Below, in pieces: positions 37,720 to 49,527 of a DNA stretch of 64,000 bases. The first letter of the stretch is position 1. Each line of letters starts with the position of its first letter. Origin of the DNA: Volutella citrinella (taxonomy: Eukaryota; Ascomycota; Sordariomycetes; Hypocreales; Nectriaceae). Both the position numbers and the translations under genes were made by a program. Below the pieces are notes generated by a model. The model was given only the letters and a program-made list of their open reading frames with translations, made no database searches and was not told where the DNA came from. Location of the stretch: positions 3,844,001-3,908,000 of the forward strand of contig JAWZSP010000001.1 in assembly GCA_034401135.1 (NCBI GenBank), in the 5' to 3' direction.

Positions 37720-40624
37720 ATGACGACTGCATTGCCTCGGCCTTCACGCCCGTCATTAGGGCCACCAAACATGGCTCTCCCGGCTCTGCCTGTGAGCAAG
37801 ACGCGAAAGAGCACCGGGAATATCCCCAACCTCAACGGATCAAAATCCGCCCCAGGCACTCCTAGATCAGGCTTGCGAACACCCTCGGCGATGAGCCTCG
37901 TGCCTCCTGGACCTGCGCCGACGACAGCACTCCCACAACCCAAGCTTGGTGTAGCCACCAATGCCGCAGGCAAGACTATCAGAAAGAGCGTCAGCATCAA
38001 CTCCTTTCCTCAACCGCCCCGTGGTGGCACTCCCTCGAGCCCACGTGCAGCTGAGAAGACGAGACCTGCAAGGAAGTCCAGGGTCTCAAAAGATTCAGTA
38101 TATAGTACCATGAGCGCTGGCACGCCTAGCTTTCTCAACGGGAGTGGCGAAGGCAAGTCGATTACTAGCGTCCGAATGTCCGACGGCCTCATCAGCGTTG
38201 CCTCCCCTCCCCACAGCCGCAGCTCTTCCGCACAAGACTCATACTCGACTTCAGCCACCACTTACGATGACCCCGCCGAAGGTTCGGCTCAGAAGTCTGA
38301 AGCATCTGCCGATAAACGAGCATCCAAGCCAGACGGCAAGGGCAATGTGATTGTCAGTGTGCGCGTTAGGCCCGATGCTAATCCCAATGGCCATGCCGAT
38401 GGCGAATGGATGGTGGATGGTCGACGTTCACTCATTTCGTATCGAGGAAAGGATGGCGGCGATCACTTCTATGGTAGGCGTCTTTTGCCCTTGTTTCTCC
38501 AGTAACATTTCGCTCATTTGTATCACAGACAATGTCTTCACAACCCACGACAACAACTCCCGAGTATACGACCACATTGCCAAACGGCTGGTCCGGAGGG
38601 TCATGGAGGGATATCACGGCACAGTCTTCGCGTATGGAATGACGGGAACTGGCAAGACCTTTTCGATGCAAGGAACAGCCACTTCGCCTGGTGTGATTCC
38701 GCTTGCCATCACGGACATATTCTCCTACATTCGAGAGACACCAAGCCGAGAGTTCTTGTTGCGAGTGAGCTATCTCGAAATTTACAACGAGAAAATCCAC
38801 GACCTACTAAGTATGCCCACGGCAAGCGGTATTGGTGGCGCAGCTCAGCAAGACGAAATCAAGCTGCGAGAGGATAGCAAACGAGGTGTCTATGCAACTC
38901 CGCTGAAGGAGGAGATTGTGCAGAGCCCGACCCAGCTACTGCGGGTAATTGCCCGAGGAGACCAGGCCCGAAGGACAGCCAGCACACAATTCAATGCACG
39001 AAGCTCGCGAAGTCATGCCGTGGTGCAGATTGTGGTTGAGAGCCGAGAGCGTATGCCTGGTGGAACTGCAGCTGGCGGCAACAAGCGGTCTGGCCTTTTG
39101 CCTGGTGGCGTGCGTGTCTCGACCCTTAGTCTTATCGACTTGGCTGGATCAGAAAAGGCTGCTGAGTCTAAGGAACGAAGACAAGAAGGCGCGCACATCA
39201 ACAAGAGTCTCTTGACTCTAGGAACCGTAATCTCGAAGTTGTCAGAGTGGAAGGAGAAGGAAAGCAAGGGCGGTGACAAGGAGGGCAAACATTTACCCTA
39301 CCGTGACAGCAAACTCACGCGATTACTCCAAGGCGCCTTGTCTGGAAACTCCCTCGTCAGCATTCTTTGCACCATTCAAACTGGATCTGGAGGAAGCGCT
39401 GCCTCCTCTAGCAACCACACCCTGGAAACAATCAACACGCTCAAATTTGCGTCCCGCGCCAAAAACAATATTGTCAGTCATGCTAAGAAGGCTGAAGAAG
39501 CTCTGGGGGCAGGCGGTGATGGCGGGGCCAGAGTGCTGCTAGAACGTTACCGAATGGAGATCCTGGATCTCAGGAAACAATTGGACACTCAGGCCAAGAA
39601 GAAGGACAAAGACAAGGACTCGAGTGACGAAGACAAGGCCCAGAACGATCAAGAGGAGCGAGTGCGGGAGGTTGAAGCTGCAGAACGACACGAGGAGCAG
39701 ATTCTGGAGATGCAGCTTGCACGCACCGCCCTCAAGGAGCGCATCGACCACTTGAATCGTCTGATTCTCAGCTCCAAGTCGATTGGGGTTAATTCTAACG
39801 GATCCATAAGCTCCTTGGGACAATATGCACGATTCTCTCAGGTGTCGCTTCCGGCATCCATTCGCTCCTCGGTAGCCACCTCGGTGGGTGGCAAGCCCCT
39901 CATGGAGCGCTCCTCGTCGATGACCTCGGCCTCTTCCACAATCGGAAGACGATCCAGCGGGGGCCAAAGGGTCTCGGATGAGGCTGCTGATGCCGATGAG
40001 GACAGCGTTGGTGAATTTGGAGATGGTACAGCTTCGCTAGCGGCACAGAACCGAGCTCTACAATCGGACCTGGTGGACAAGAACCGATACATTGCGACGT
40101 TGGAGAAGCGGCTCTTGCAAGCAAGAAGAGCCAGCTCTTCGCGTGCCTCTGTCGGGTTCACTTCTACCAAGGGCATCATGGTTGGAGAGGACCACAGCGT
40201 TGCAGCTGTGATTCGAGAAAAGGACACCGAGATTGCCGATTTGCGAGCGAGGCTGGATGACAAGGACCGAATGCTGGCTGCCCTTCGCACCGCTGCCCGC
40301 TCCCGGGACACGGCTGAGGCATCAACTGAGCCGAGGTCGCCCCTATCACAAGAGGCCATGTCCATGCCGAGCAGCCCTCGCGTCATTGACAGCGAGAAGA
40401 AGCACAACCGCGGTGTCGACGAGATGAACAAGATGCTGGATGAGATGCTGCAGGACCGAGTCGATTCTGGTCAGGTGGTGCGAGGCAAGCGAGGCAGTGT
40501 CAGACTGGCGAGTGGACCAAAGCCGGACTCGCTGGCTGAGCCTGCGAAGTCCCTTGAGCCACTTCGTCAGAGCCCGACACCATCACCAGCCGAGGTGCCG
40601 AAGATTGCGGCAACGGAGGGTTAA
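37720..40624 (+). CDS. KIP2: Kinesin-7 family motor, Kip2/KipA type
   Basis: Plus-end-directed microtubule motor; in Aspergillus the KipA homologue sets growth direction at the hyphal tip. Exons 37720-38473 and 38529-40624 give 949 aa. The first 215 residues are disordered, rich in Ser, Pro, Thr and basic residues, as in Kip2 proteins that bind EB1/CLIP partners. The motor starts at GNVIVSVRVRP. Its P-loop is GMTGTGKT (about 288-295), switch I is NARSSRSHAV, and switch II is LIDLAGSEKAAESKERRQEG followed by HINKSLLTLGTVISKL. The motor ends near FASRAKNNIVSHAKK and is followed by coiled-coil stretches and a Ser-rich tail with SPR/SPT sites. The 55-nt intron interrupts the motor just before DNVFTTHDNNS. 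Confidence 0.92.
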
Positions 40625-43600
40625 CAATTTCATTTTGCTGCGAGACATCATGATGGGAGATGCTTGAGATGCACCAGCGATTCGAGCGGGCAAACCGGCG
40701 TTTGGCGGACACTACATGAAAATTTTGGTTTTTTGGTTCATGGTTTTGAGATCCAGGAGGCTTTGTTTGTGTTATACCCGAGAAACTTTCGTTTGTTATG
40801 AAGAACCGGGACTGACGGTCCTTGGATGCTGTTTGATCCCTGACGCGGATGTTCGCATGTCTTTTTTCGGTTTTGGGTTTGGGTTGCAGCGACTTGCTGT
40901 AGTGGACGGAAGACTGCATTTGCGTGTTTAATCTACGGCGCAGGCGACGATGAGATCAGTTGTATCATTTTTTGCACGGTCTGACCACAACTGCAACGGT
41001 ACAACCACAACCGCAACCACCACTACGCGTCTCATAATTTGTTTGGAAGGGGAAAGCGAGCCGCTGTATGATTTCCATGGTCCTGAATTTTACGAAGGCA
41101 CGAGCCGAGAGCCAAGCGAAGAAGACGCAAGGTCGATTCTACAATAGACTGGTAATAAATATGGAATGGAATGATTACCATTTTTAAACCGAGGTGCTGG
41201 TTTAGCTGGTGGATGGACTTGGCAGTCGGAGGATCGATCTTGGATCGTCTACCTTGCCCTCACATGAGAGTAGTTGAGCGGACCCGCGGCAATCCGGCAT
41301 ACCATGAGGAGTGTGGAGAAGCTTCTCCTACGGCGGGAATGGGCGACTTGCGAATCGCCACATTGAATGAAGCCGGGTTGCCGGATCTCGAACCAGAGCG
41401 GAGCTGGTGTCGTTGACCACAGTCTACAGGACGTGATGAGATACTTCTTCACTAAGCACGCGAGAGTGCAGCTGGCTGTCTGCTGGTCCCCTTATCGCAT
41501 TGACTGAACGAAGAGAATAGAGTTTGCCAAGCGTTGCTTTACCTGTCCGGCATAAATCCCTCTGTCTCGTGAGCTACTGCTTGGTGTCGAAAGGTTGTGG
41601 TGGCACGGATGGGAAGGTCTGCGGATTGTGTGTCAAGATGCGTCTCGGCGCCTATCAATCAATGCACACATCCAGACACACGGACGAGGGAAGAATCGCA
41701 GCGTTTCGATTGACATGATGCGAGCCCCGTCGGAGACTGAACTGTGAGACGACTTGATGACTTGGCCATCACACACGGCCGCCGTCTCGTTTTGGCCGCA
41801 GCAGCGAGATTAGGCCCGTTGGAGCCAGCGATGGCGCCCTCGCCTGATTGGCCCGCCTGGCCTGCTGGTGCTCAAGATGAAACCGCACTATCCTTGGGAT
41901 GATGTGTGAGGCTGGTGACCTCGGCCGTTACAAGCTAGCCCCAGGGCCCGAGATGCAATACCCCCTGCGCCCCCCCCGTTTGACATGATCTGCACGTCCC
42001 CTTGCAACTGCAGTGTGGCGGCGGCGGTACCTCAATGGCCAGTACCGCTCCACCTCCAGAGCCCATGATTGGGACGATCGGATCAGACGTCCATCGTGAG
42101 ACTGGCACAGAAGGCTGCTGACAGGAGGAGGATCATCATGTGCTCACGCGCTGGTTTCTGTGACGTCTGTGACGTGCCACGGACACTGACAGCTCTTCCA
42201 TCTTGCGCGTCTCTCATTCGACCCTTTTTTGTTTTTCCCACCTATTATGTGTGTCGCATCAGTTTCGAAGAGACGTGGAGCCCGCGGCTCAATAGGTTGA
42301 AGTGGCCGTCAGAGCTACAGTGCTCTGCTCACTCGTCATTGCATATTGCATGAGGCATGATGTCCGGTTGTGTTGGCGCGTCATCGAGAGCACGGGCGGC
42401 GGCTCAAGAAACATGTACATTGGGAGAGCGAGGACCCGGGCGCACAAGCAGGGAAGGCGGCAGAGCCGGACGCAACGTAAGAGGGGTGGTGTTGATTATC
42501 ATTCCATGGAATAATCTATGTGCGGCGGCGCGGGAGCTATCCGCGGATCCCAAGGCTTCCAGCGTTGGCCCTGCGTTGGCATCATTTGCCTCGTTATGGA
42601 GACCTTCATCTGCATTTCCGATCCGACTTACGGATGACCAGCGCCCGGGAGCGCATTGGAGGTAATTATTGGTAAAAACTAGCAATGCGCGTTGCAGACG
42701 ATGTGGAGGAGCTTTCGAGGAAGCTCCCAAAGCTTGCTCCCCTGGCCCTTACCTACGTAGTAAGTTAGACTGGAGGCCAGACCTATCCAGGGCAGCTTGA
42801 TAGCGGGGCCCGCCCCTAGGACGGACCCCGGCCCCAAGACGTTGGGCCTCGAGGCCCTGACCTTGTCTTTTGTCGTCCCCGTTCGTTTTGGCGTCTGCGG
42901 CCTTGCCTCGACCACGCGAACAGAAGGCCATGAGTGGCCAGGTGCTATTGCGATGCGAAACCCGTCTCTGCGTGCAGTTGCGTGCGGTTGACGGCCCGAG
43001 TGTCTGATGGGCTCGGAGGCAGGCTGGAGCTCGCCCAGGATTTGCTGTGTTCTGTAGGTTCCCGAGGCCCCTTCCGAGCCACCACGCCTGGAAGGGCAAC
43101 TGCCTTACGTAGCATGGTACCAGGAGCAGGAGGAGTAGGAGGGGTCGACGACGGGGAGGAAGAATAGCAATAATAGCACAGCCTGCTAATTAATCCTGCG
43201 CGGCGCCAGACGGCCCAGGCCTGCCGCGACACCGCCCACAGACCTCGTCAATCTCCTCCCCGGCCGACTTCCATCCTCTTACCTGCGCCGGCTTCTGTGC
43301 ATCCTTCAGACCTTCACACGCTTTCCCGGGAAGACTTGACGTCCTCGGTTTCGTTTCTCGCCGCTCCTTCGATTCATTCTCCCATCCGTCCCCTCGCCCA
43401 CTTTTCTGTTTCGTTGCTACACTTCTTCTTTTCCCGTTCCCCTCCTTCTTGTTTCTTGTTCTTTCTTGGGAGCCCTCATTCGAGAGTCGCCTTCCCTTCC
43501 ATTCACTTCAGTCACTCCTTGGCCGCACTCAACACGAACCTCGCTGCGTCTTGTTCCGTGGTCGGCCGACTATCCTTTCACAGACTTGCACGACAGACGC

Positions 43601-44077
43601 CATTGACGTTGCTGTCTTTTTCCCACCGAGCTCTCCAAATCCAACCTTGGGCCAGCCATTCTTGTCACGACCACTGACGGCCTGGCTCATCTGCTACACC
43701 ACACACCATTGGATTCGGACTAACCCCCCTTCCATTCGCGTTTGCATAAGGGACGGAACACGAAATTTGCAGAAGAAACGGACGCGGACTCTTTGATTCT
43801 CACGGCTCTTATGGATTCTATTCGTTTCACGTAAATGCCCTCCTGATTTGCTTCCCGGTTGCACAAACGGCTTGACGCCAATTCTCGTCTCTCCTTCGCC
43901 CCTTAGATATTCCTCGACGTCGCCCGCCCTACCTTGCTGTCCCACCTGCCGCGACACAGTCTTTGCGTCTCATTCCTTTGACGCAAGGTTTATTTCATTC
44001 ATTGGAGACCCATTTTGTTGATAACTTCTCCATTTCCACACAAGCAGCCTCGCCTTGACGGCCAAGCCAAACACGCC
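40625..44077. other. 3.5-kb gene-poor stretch downstream of the kinesin
   Basis: The left 300 bp are the kinesin 3' UTR. From about 43.25 kb the plus strand is strongly CT-rich and looks like a long leader for the 44078 gene. Two tiny adjacent upstream frames lie at 43811-43846. Open frames between 41.1 and 43 kb have no support on either strand. A tRNA-like box at about 41392 was checked and rejected. Confidence 0.5.
43811..43846 (+). other. Two adjacent upstream ORFs in the leader of the FUT8-like gene
   Basis: A 7-codon frame (MDSIRFT, 43811-43834) is followed with no gap by a 3-codon frame (ATG CCC TCC TGA, 43835-43846). Both lie about 230 nt upstream of the main ATG in a CT-rich leader. 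If they are transcribed they would lower or regulate initiation at 44078. Confidence 0.35.
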
Positions 44078-45913
44078 ATGGACGCATCATCCACCCATTC
44101 CAAGATGCTGGTTGTACCAGCCCGCCTCAACCTACGGCGTGGCGTGTACAACAGAGACCTGGACCGAGGACCCGTGTCTTCCACCTCGTCTCGATTCAAC
44201 TTCAATCATCTCCTCTTCTCCCCGCCTCCATCACCGAGTCTGCCGGCACTCGTACCTCGACCCAAGAAAAGCCCGACCAAAATTCTCGTGACCCGACCAA
44301 GCCGGGTTTTTCGACGCCTCGCCGCTCTTGCAGGACTTCTTTTAACCGTCTACGTTGTGCTATTGGCACTGAAGAACCGCGGTTCCATGCCTGCTGTGTG
44401 GCCCTACTTTACCCACGAGGAGTTCGTCATGGTCGGGCAGGATGCACTCCCCGACTTCCCGACGCCTATTGTGACAAGCGACAGTAGAGGGCGCTCAAAG
44501 TGGACAGTCTCGATCCCCCACGACTCAGGATTTCCCCTTACCATGGAACAATATGCGGATATGAGCGCGCAATGCCGGGAGGTGTCCGCCCGTGCCAGAG
44601 ATCTCCACCACAAAACACCAGTGACAGAGCAGGCCATGCTCAATTACGATACCCCAGATGAAAATTTTATCGATGTTGCGGAAGCCGAATCGGCCGGTAT
44701 GCTGCCCGCCCCCAGCAAGCTGCTATTCCGCAGAGAACCTGGGCATCTCGTTGGAATCGACGAGAAGAGGATGGCCAGCAAGCCATTCTGCAAGAGCTCA
44801 CTGACTTATGTGCTTGAGTCTCCGGATGCCGGTATGGGCAATGCACTGATGATGCTCTGGACTTTCTACGGGCTCGCCAAGGACCAGGGCCGGGCCTTTT
44901 TCATTGATGATTCGCGATGGGCGTACGGCGATTATTCTCAGATTTTCGAACCCCCGGTTGTTCCGGACTGTCGTCCCCCTCCGCGGCACCAAATGCTTCC
45001 TTGCCCATTCCAGGCTCGTCACCTCGTTGTTTCGGCTGTGACGGCCAAGGAAATCTTCCCTGCACTGCTTGCCAAGAACCATCGGATCACTAGAACTGAT
45101 AGAGGTCTCCGGGACCTCTACGAGCTGGCTCGCAAGGGCTATCAGGACCTCTTCAGCCTAGTCAAGGAAGACCAGCATTACGTTGATACCAGGGTAACAG
45201 GGCTGGCAGCAAAGGCCAATGCCAGAAGTGCCGGCGCGACGAAACGACCCATCATTGGACTCCACATTCGCCATGGCGACCAACATCCTTACGAGTACCA
45301 ATACCGGGACACCTACATCCCAACTGAAGTGTTCCTGAACAGCCTCGAGGAACTGGAGGAGGCACATTACAGGTCGGCGCTTGATAGGGATGCCACCGAA
45401 CATCGTGCCATAACGTTGATTGCGTCGGATGATCCGGCAGTCCATGAGGAGCCCGACTTTGCTGGAGCCATCTTGGCCCAGCAAAGAATTCGGCTGGCCT
45501 CCAAGCTTGCCATTGAGGAGGCCAACCCCAACCCCCAAGAACTCCACCAGTTTGTGGATGAGGCTTTCGGTTGGGAAGGCGGCTTCTTCGCACCCATGTT
45601 CTGGAACTTGGGTGTTGAACGGAGAAACAATGCTGCAAACGCCCCGGAGGGAGTTGTCGTTGAGAATGTAAACGAAGAAGCGCGGCACATGGCAAAGCCT
45701 TCGGAGCAGACGCTGAGACTACGCAGCTTCGTCGGCCGCGCATACATGATGGATTTAGCTGTCGTGGCCGGTGCCAGTGACAAGGTTGTGTGTGCGGTCA
45801 GCGCCATGGGTTGTCGGCTGTTGGCCGTCATGATGGGCTGGGACGATGCCATGGCCAAGGGCAGCTGGGTGAATGTGGATGGGCCGTATGAATGGACTGG
45901 TATCGACTGGTAG
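44078..45913 (+). CDS. Type II membrane glycosyltransferase-like protein (FUT8/O-fucosyltransferase-like)
   Basis: Intronless, 611 aa from the ATG at 44078; the open frame extends 21 codons upstream without an ATG. A short cytosolic segment is followed by one membrane anchor at about 81-98 (LAALAGLLLTVYVVLLAL), then a large luminal domain. Two segments suggest a GDP-sugar transferase fold of the FUT8/O-fucosyltransferase group: YVLESPDAGMGNALMMLWTF, with a G.GN-type donor loop, and IIGLHIRHGDQHPYEYQYRD, with an HIRHGD motif like the HxRR.D motif of that group. The late segment KVVCAVSAMGCRLLAVMMGW resembles the third fucosyltransferase motif. Acceptor and sugar are unknown. It is not clearly orthologous to animal FUT8. 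Confidence 0.55.
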   Translation: MDASSTHSKMLVVPARLNLRRGVYNRDLDRGPVSSTSSRFNFNHLLFSPPPSPSLPALVPRPKKSPTKILVTRPSRVFRRLAALAGLLLTVYVVLLALKNRGSMPAVWPYFTHEEFVMVGQDALPDFPTPIVTSDSRGRSKWTVSIPHDSGFPLTMEQYADMSAQCREVSARARDLHHKTPVTEQAMLNYDTPDENFIDVAEAESAGMLPAPSKLLFRREPGHLVGIDEKRMASKPFCKSSLTYVLESPDAGMGNALMMLWTFYGLAKDQGRAFFIDDSRWAYGDYSQIFEPPVVPDCRPPPRHQMLPCPFQARHLVVSAVTAKEIFPALLAKNHRITRTDRGLRDLYELARKGYQDLFSLVKEDQHYVDTRVTGLAAKANARSAGATKRPIIGLHIRHGDQHPYEYQYRDTYIPTEVFLNSLEELEEAHYRSALDRDATEHRAITLIASDDPAVHEEPDFAGAILAQQRIRLASKLAIEEANPNPQELHQFVDEAFGWEGGFFAPMFWNLGVERRNNAANAPEGVVVENVNEEARHMAKPSEQTLRLRSFVGRAYMMDLAVVAGASDKVVCAVSAMGCRLLAVMMGWDDAMAKGSWVNVDGPYEWTGIDW

Positions 45914-46665
45914 TTGCCACGTCAAGCCAGGATTAGCACGCCCTGACGCGTTTACGGCTTCTGTAATGTTTATATTTGGGTCGATCCGAGGCTCTCCACG
46001 GACAGCGCTGGCCTTTGACCCTCGTTGTTCGGCCCTCTTGGCGGAACGAGACCAGGTTGTCTCACTTTCACTGTACTTATTACATACTTTTGGTTTCAAT
46101 ACTCTCGCTTCAAGTCAATGACTACCTCATCATGACCACCTTCTACTAGCAGTGATTCAGTCACGGTCCAGCCCTGCGCCAAGTGTATGAAGTTTGGCCC
46201 CATTATGCGGACACTCGAGAGGGCCTTTGTTGTCGGTGTCAAGGCCATACCTGTGTTTCTGAACTCTTTTTGTACATAATTCGGGCTGAAATTTATTGTT
46301 CATGCTCAAATATCTACTATCAGTAAGCACTGAACTCATGCACCTCTGTATTTGGGTGATTTCAATCACACGCTAGAGGGGCGGATAAAAGTGGGTCTCC
46401 ACTTGCACACCTTGTGTTCGCATCGCCTGGCGACTTCTTCCTCTGTTGCCTCCTCCGCGCAACCCTGTTTCAAGGAAAGAGTTCGTCTGCCGCCCAACGA
46501 TCCACTGTCCGGGACCCTGATAATATCGACTGGCCCCCGAGATCCCATTGAAGACCCAGCTTACGGAGAGGCACCCCCGCTTCGACCCGGCTCGACGCGA
46601 GTCGAGCTAACAGCATCGCGATCGAACCTCATCACCACAACCAAACCGCTTGCGCGACCGTCGCC
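45914..46665. other. Intergenic region (FUT8-like / TAF7)
   Basis: 752 bp between tandem plus-strand genes. Only short unsupported frames are present. The last 200 bp are the probable TAF7 leader. Confidence 0.55.
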
Positions 46666-48186
46666 ATGTCACCGTCAGCGCCAGTGCCAGCGCCCGATGT
46701 TGGCCCAGCGCCGCCCTCGAAGCCTCGGCTGAAAATCAACGTTAGCCGATCATCCTCGTTTGTTGCAGATGCGGCCACGGCGCCTTCCGCTGGTGGGGTT
46801 CCTGTCAGCGCGACACCGACCGAAGGAGGCCGCAAAGTGAAGCTCAAGATCAACGCCTCGCAACCGTCGACGCCGGCCGAGCAGCTGCCTGCCAAGACCA
46901 AGGCTGGGCGACAGACTAAGCCCACGCAGAAGCTCGTCGAGAGCAAGAAGCGACCGCACGACGATGACGACGACGAACCACTTGCCTCAGCGCACTCCAT
47001 CACGAAGATCAAACTCAAAGCCACAAAGGCCACAAAGGCCTCCAGGGCCGCTGCCACGCCGACGTTGGTGGTGAAGCCCAAGGGTCGCATTCCCGTACAC
47101 CCCCCAGGCGACGGCTACGACTCTGAAGCGAGTGACCGAGAGAAGGACCCTGCGATCGAGGAGCAATTTATCCTACGCATGCTGCCAGGCGAGCATTGTG
47201 ATTACGTGCGGGCGTCCATGGAGAATGGCAAGATAGGAGTCCCGAGGAGCAACGGCGGGGCGGATATCTTTATGAAGTTCTTCGAGGAAGACTCACGACG
47301 GTGCGTGGTGACGGTCAAAGGCCAGCCCTTTGCTGCTGTCATGGTCGACTTGCCTACCATCACCGAGGCGATGAAGACGTGGGATCGCAAGTCCCTCCTG
47401 AAGTCGGCCGACATCTGTCAAATGCTGCTTGTCTTTCAGCAAGTTGCCAACGAAGCCGAGGCCAAGCAAGCTCCCCTCCCTACAATGCTCGACCAGCACT
47501 TCAAATGGCCCCACGGCCTTACGCCGCCCATGCACGATTGCGTTAACCGTCGATTTGCCAAAACGATCAGCCGCAAGGAGATTGAGAACAAGGAGGCCGA
47601 AGTCGACCGGCTGCTCGTAGATGATGGCAAGGCGGCTAGCACGCGATGGGAATGGGTTGAAGACCGACAGCCAGATGCCGATGATGAATACGGCGCCGAC
47701 GAGGATGCCGAAGGCGAGGAGGACGATGGCACCGACTACTTCCAGAGCCAGAATGTCTTTGGCGAGGAAGAGGACGATGGGGACCTGGAGGCCGACCTCG
47801 AGGCCGCCTTTGCAGACGATTTGGCGGCGGAGACTCCCGCTACAGCCATGGATATGGGCACGCCTCTCACCATGACCCAGGTCAACACTCCCGCTGCAGG
47901 CCACAATGGTGCCGAGTCCGAGGAGGCGTCGGATGACGACGACGATGACGACGATGACGATGACGACGACGACGAGCTTGACGACGACGAGCGTGCCCAG
48001 CGCGACGAGGAGCAAGGCGTGAAAGACATCATCTCGGATCTGCAAAAGCAACTTACCAACAAGCAGGCGGAGCTGGCTCGGAACCAAAACAAGATCCTGC
48101 GCATGCGCCTCGAGGCCCAGATCAAGCAGCTCAAGTCCGAAATCGAGCTCAAGAAGTCATCCATCGGCATCGACAACGACGACTGA
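46666..48186 (+). CDS. TAF7: TFIID subunit TAF7
   Basis: Subunit of the general transcription factor TFIID that pairs with TAF1. Intronless, 506 aa. A basic N-terminal region with LKINVSRSS and LKIKLKATKATK repeats precedes the TAFII55 domain. The domain starts near residue 164 with EEQFILRMLPGEHCDYVRAS and continues through the RRCVVTVKGQPFAAVMVDLP core to LKSADICQMLLV. It ends at WPHGLTPPMHDCVNRRFAK, the typical C-terminal boundary. A long acidic region follows, including about 15 consecutive Asp near residues 423-438, encoded by a GAC/GAT tract at about 47935-47980. The C-terminus is a coiled coil (ISDLQKQLTNKQAELARNQN). Confidence 0.92.
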   Translation: MSPSAPVPAPDVGPAPPSKPRLKINVSRSSSFVADAATAPSAGGVPVSATPTEGGRKVKLKINASQPSTPAEQLPAKTKAGRQTKPTQKLVESKKRPHDDDDDEPLASAHSITKIKLKATKATKASRAAATPTLVVKPKGRIPVHPPGDGYDSEASDREKDPAIEEQFILRMLPGEHCDYVRASMENGKIGVPRSNGGADIFMKFFEEDSRRCVVTVKGQPFAAVMVDLPTITEAMKTWDRKSLLKSADICQMLLVFQQVANEAEAKQAPLPTMLDQHFKWPHGLTPPMHDCVNRRFAKTISRKEIENKEAEVDRLLVDDGKAASTRWEWVEDRQPDADDEYGADEDAEGEEDDGTDYFQSQNVFGEEEDDGDLEADLEAAFADDLAAETPATAMDMGTPLTMTQVNTPAAGHNGAESEEASDDDDDDDDDDDDDDELDDDERAQRDEEQGVKDIISDLQKQLTNKQAELARNQNKILRMRLEAQIKQLKSEIELKKSSIGIDNDD

Positions 48187-48527
48187 GAAAAAAAGGGGTG
48201 CTGTGTTCATCCGCGAAACGGTTGGCTGTGGGAGGAGGGCCACCGATGGAGCTCAACCCTCGTGGTTCACATTTTTAACGGAGTTTGGGCAGATATGGCG
48301 ATGGCGTTTTGCGGAGTTGTAGGGAGTATCAAGGAATCTAGAATGACGGTCTAGAATTTTACCATAGCCGCAGGATACTGCGTGTGTATTAAACAGCCAA
48401 TATGGCCTTGATTCTTGACAGGGCCGTTCTAATCTCAAAATCAAATCCACCCACCTCCTGGGACCCGAACGTTGTGTAGACACGACATTGAATGGTATTA
48501 GATAGAGCTCTCTCAATACACCGTAGC
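48187..48527. other. Convergent 3' region (TAF7 / 48528-49527 gene)
   Basis: 341 bp between two converging stop codons. No element is supported beyond the expected 3' UTRs. Confidence 0.55.
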
Positions 48528-49527
48528 CTAACACAACTCGAGTGACTTTGCGGTCTGCTTCCGATTCGCCACCAGCACCTCTTTGGCCATCTCGATGACA
48601 TCTTCCCAGTGCACATCACGACATAATTCTCCCAAGTTTCGTGGCTGGTGATCGTCCTTGCCATGGGTTGAGTTCCGTCGAAGCCATATCCGTCTCTGAA
48701 GGCAGCGCTGAAGCATGACTGCCACCGGAGGATCGCGCCGGGATTGTTTCTTGAGATACTCTTGAACAAATTGCGCATCTGTGAGCTCTGTCGTCTTGTG
48801 TTTATGGTTCCAGCGGCGGGTAGAGTGGATGGCTTCTTGGATACGAGCATTCGCCGAAGTGGTCGCGACATCTTCGTCCCAGGTCAGCGGAATTTCCCCA
48901 ACAGTCAGACGCATAGCACCTACAGCTGTTCGCCGTTCGCGTCTCGGAGATCTTCTGTGCATCTAACTTTGCCTCTTCCCCCTCCGGCTGAGGATTGGCT
49001 ACCGGACTGTCGAAGGAATCGGCATTGGACAAGTTATCCAACTTGTTGCCCATGGCCTTTAGTTGATTCGATACATCTGTAACCTCTGTGCGAAGGCCCT
49101 GTACCAAGTTTACAAACTCTTCACGAAGTGTCTCGAAGCTTGTGTTCGACCTCTCTGAAAGATTCCCGAATGTTTCCATGTGCGCCTTGACCCCCTGGAT
49201 TTCGCGCATCATGTCTTGCAGTCGCTTCTCATTCTCGGAACGAAACACTTGGTCATTCTCCGTACGCAACACTAGGGCCTTGACATCGCGCTCGAGACGC
49301 TCAGCCAGGGTACTGACGGTGCGCAGGTGAATTTCATAGGTCATCCGCGTGAGGGCTTCTGCTTGCGCCTGAAGGTTTGTGCCGCCATTCGGACTCCGGG
49401 CCAGACTACTGATCGCAGCCGGTGTCGACTTGATTATTGCTGGAGGAGCCGAGGCAAGGCAATCTTGAGCTGGGAGGCTTTGTGGTGGAACCGAGCGCCC
49501 TCGCCCTCGCCCTCGCGTCTGTACCAT
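48528..49527 (-). CDS. Orphan coiled-coil protein, interrupted frame joined by a putative 52-nt intron
   Basis: I do not recognise a family. From the ATG at 49527 the protein begins MVQTRGRGRGRSVPP, a basic low-complexity start. A Ser/Pro-rich stretch and a long coiled coil follow (IHLRTVSTLAERLERDVKAL, then SFETLREEFVNLVQGLRTEV). The frame leaves a sensible reading near 48924. Removing 48872-48923, with GTAGGT at the donor, CTGAC inside and AAG at the acceptor, restores frame into a basic C-terminal part (ELTDAQFVQEYLKKQSRRDP, then WEDVIEMAKEVLVANRKQ). The total is then 315 aa. AAG is a weak acceptor, so a frameshift in a decaying gene or an assembly error is also possible. Probably lineage-specific. 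Confidence 0.5.

Noticed and set aside
41385..41405. tRNA T-loop-like TTCGAGA on the minus strand
   Set aside because: The 5-bp T stem does not pair and no D or anticodon arm can be drawn.
41431..41507. GTGATGA and CTGA 75 nt apart, snoRNA-like
   Set aside because: The flanks do not pair, no rRNA guide was recognised, and a few such box pairs are expected by chance in 64 kb.
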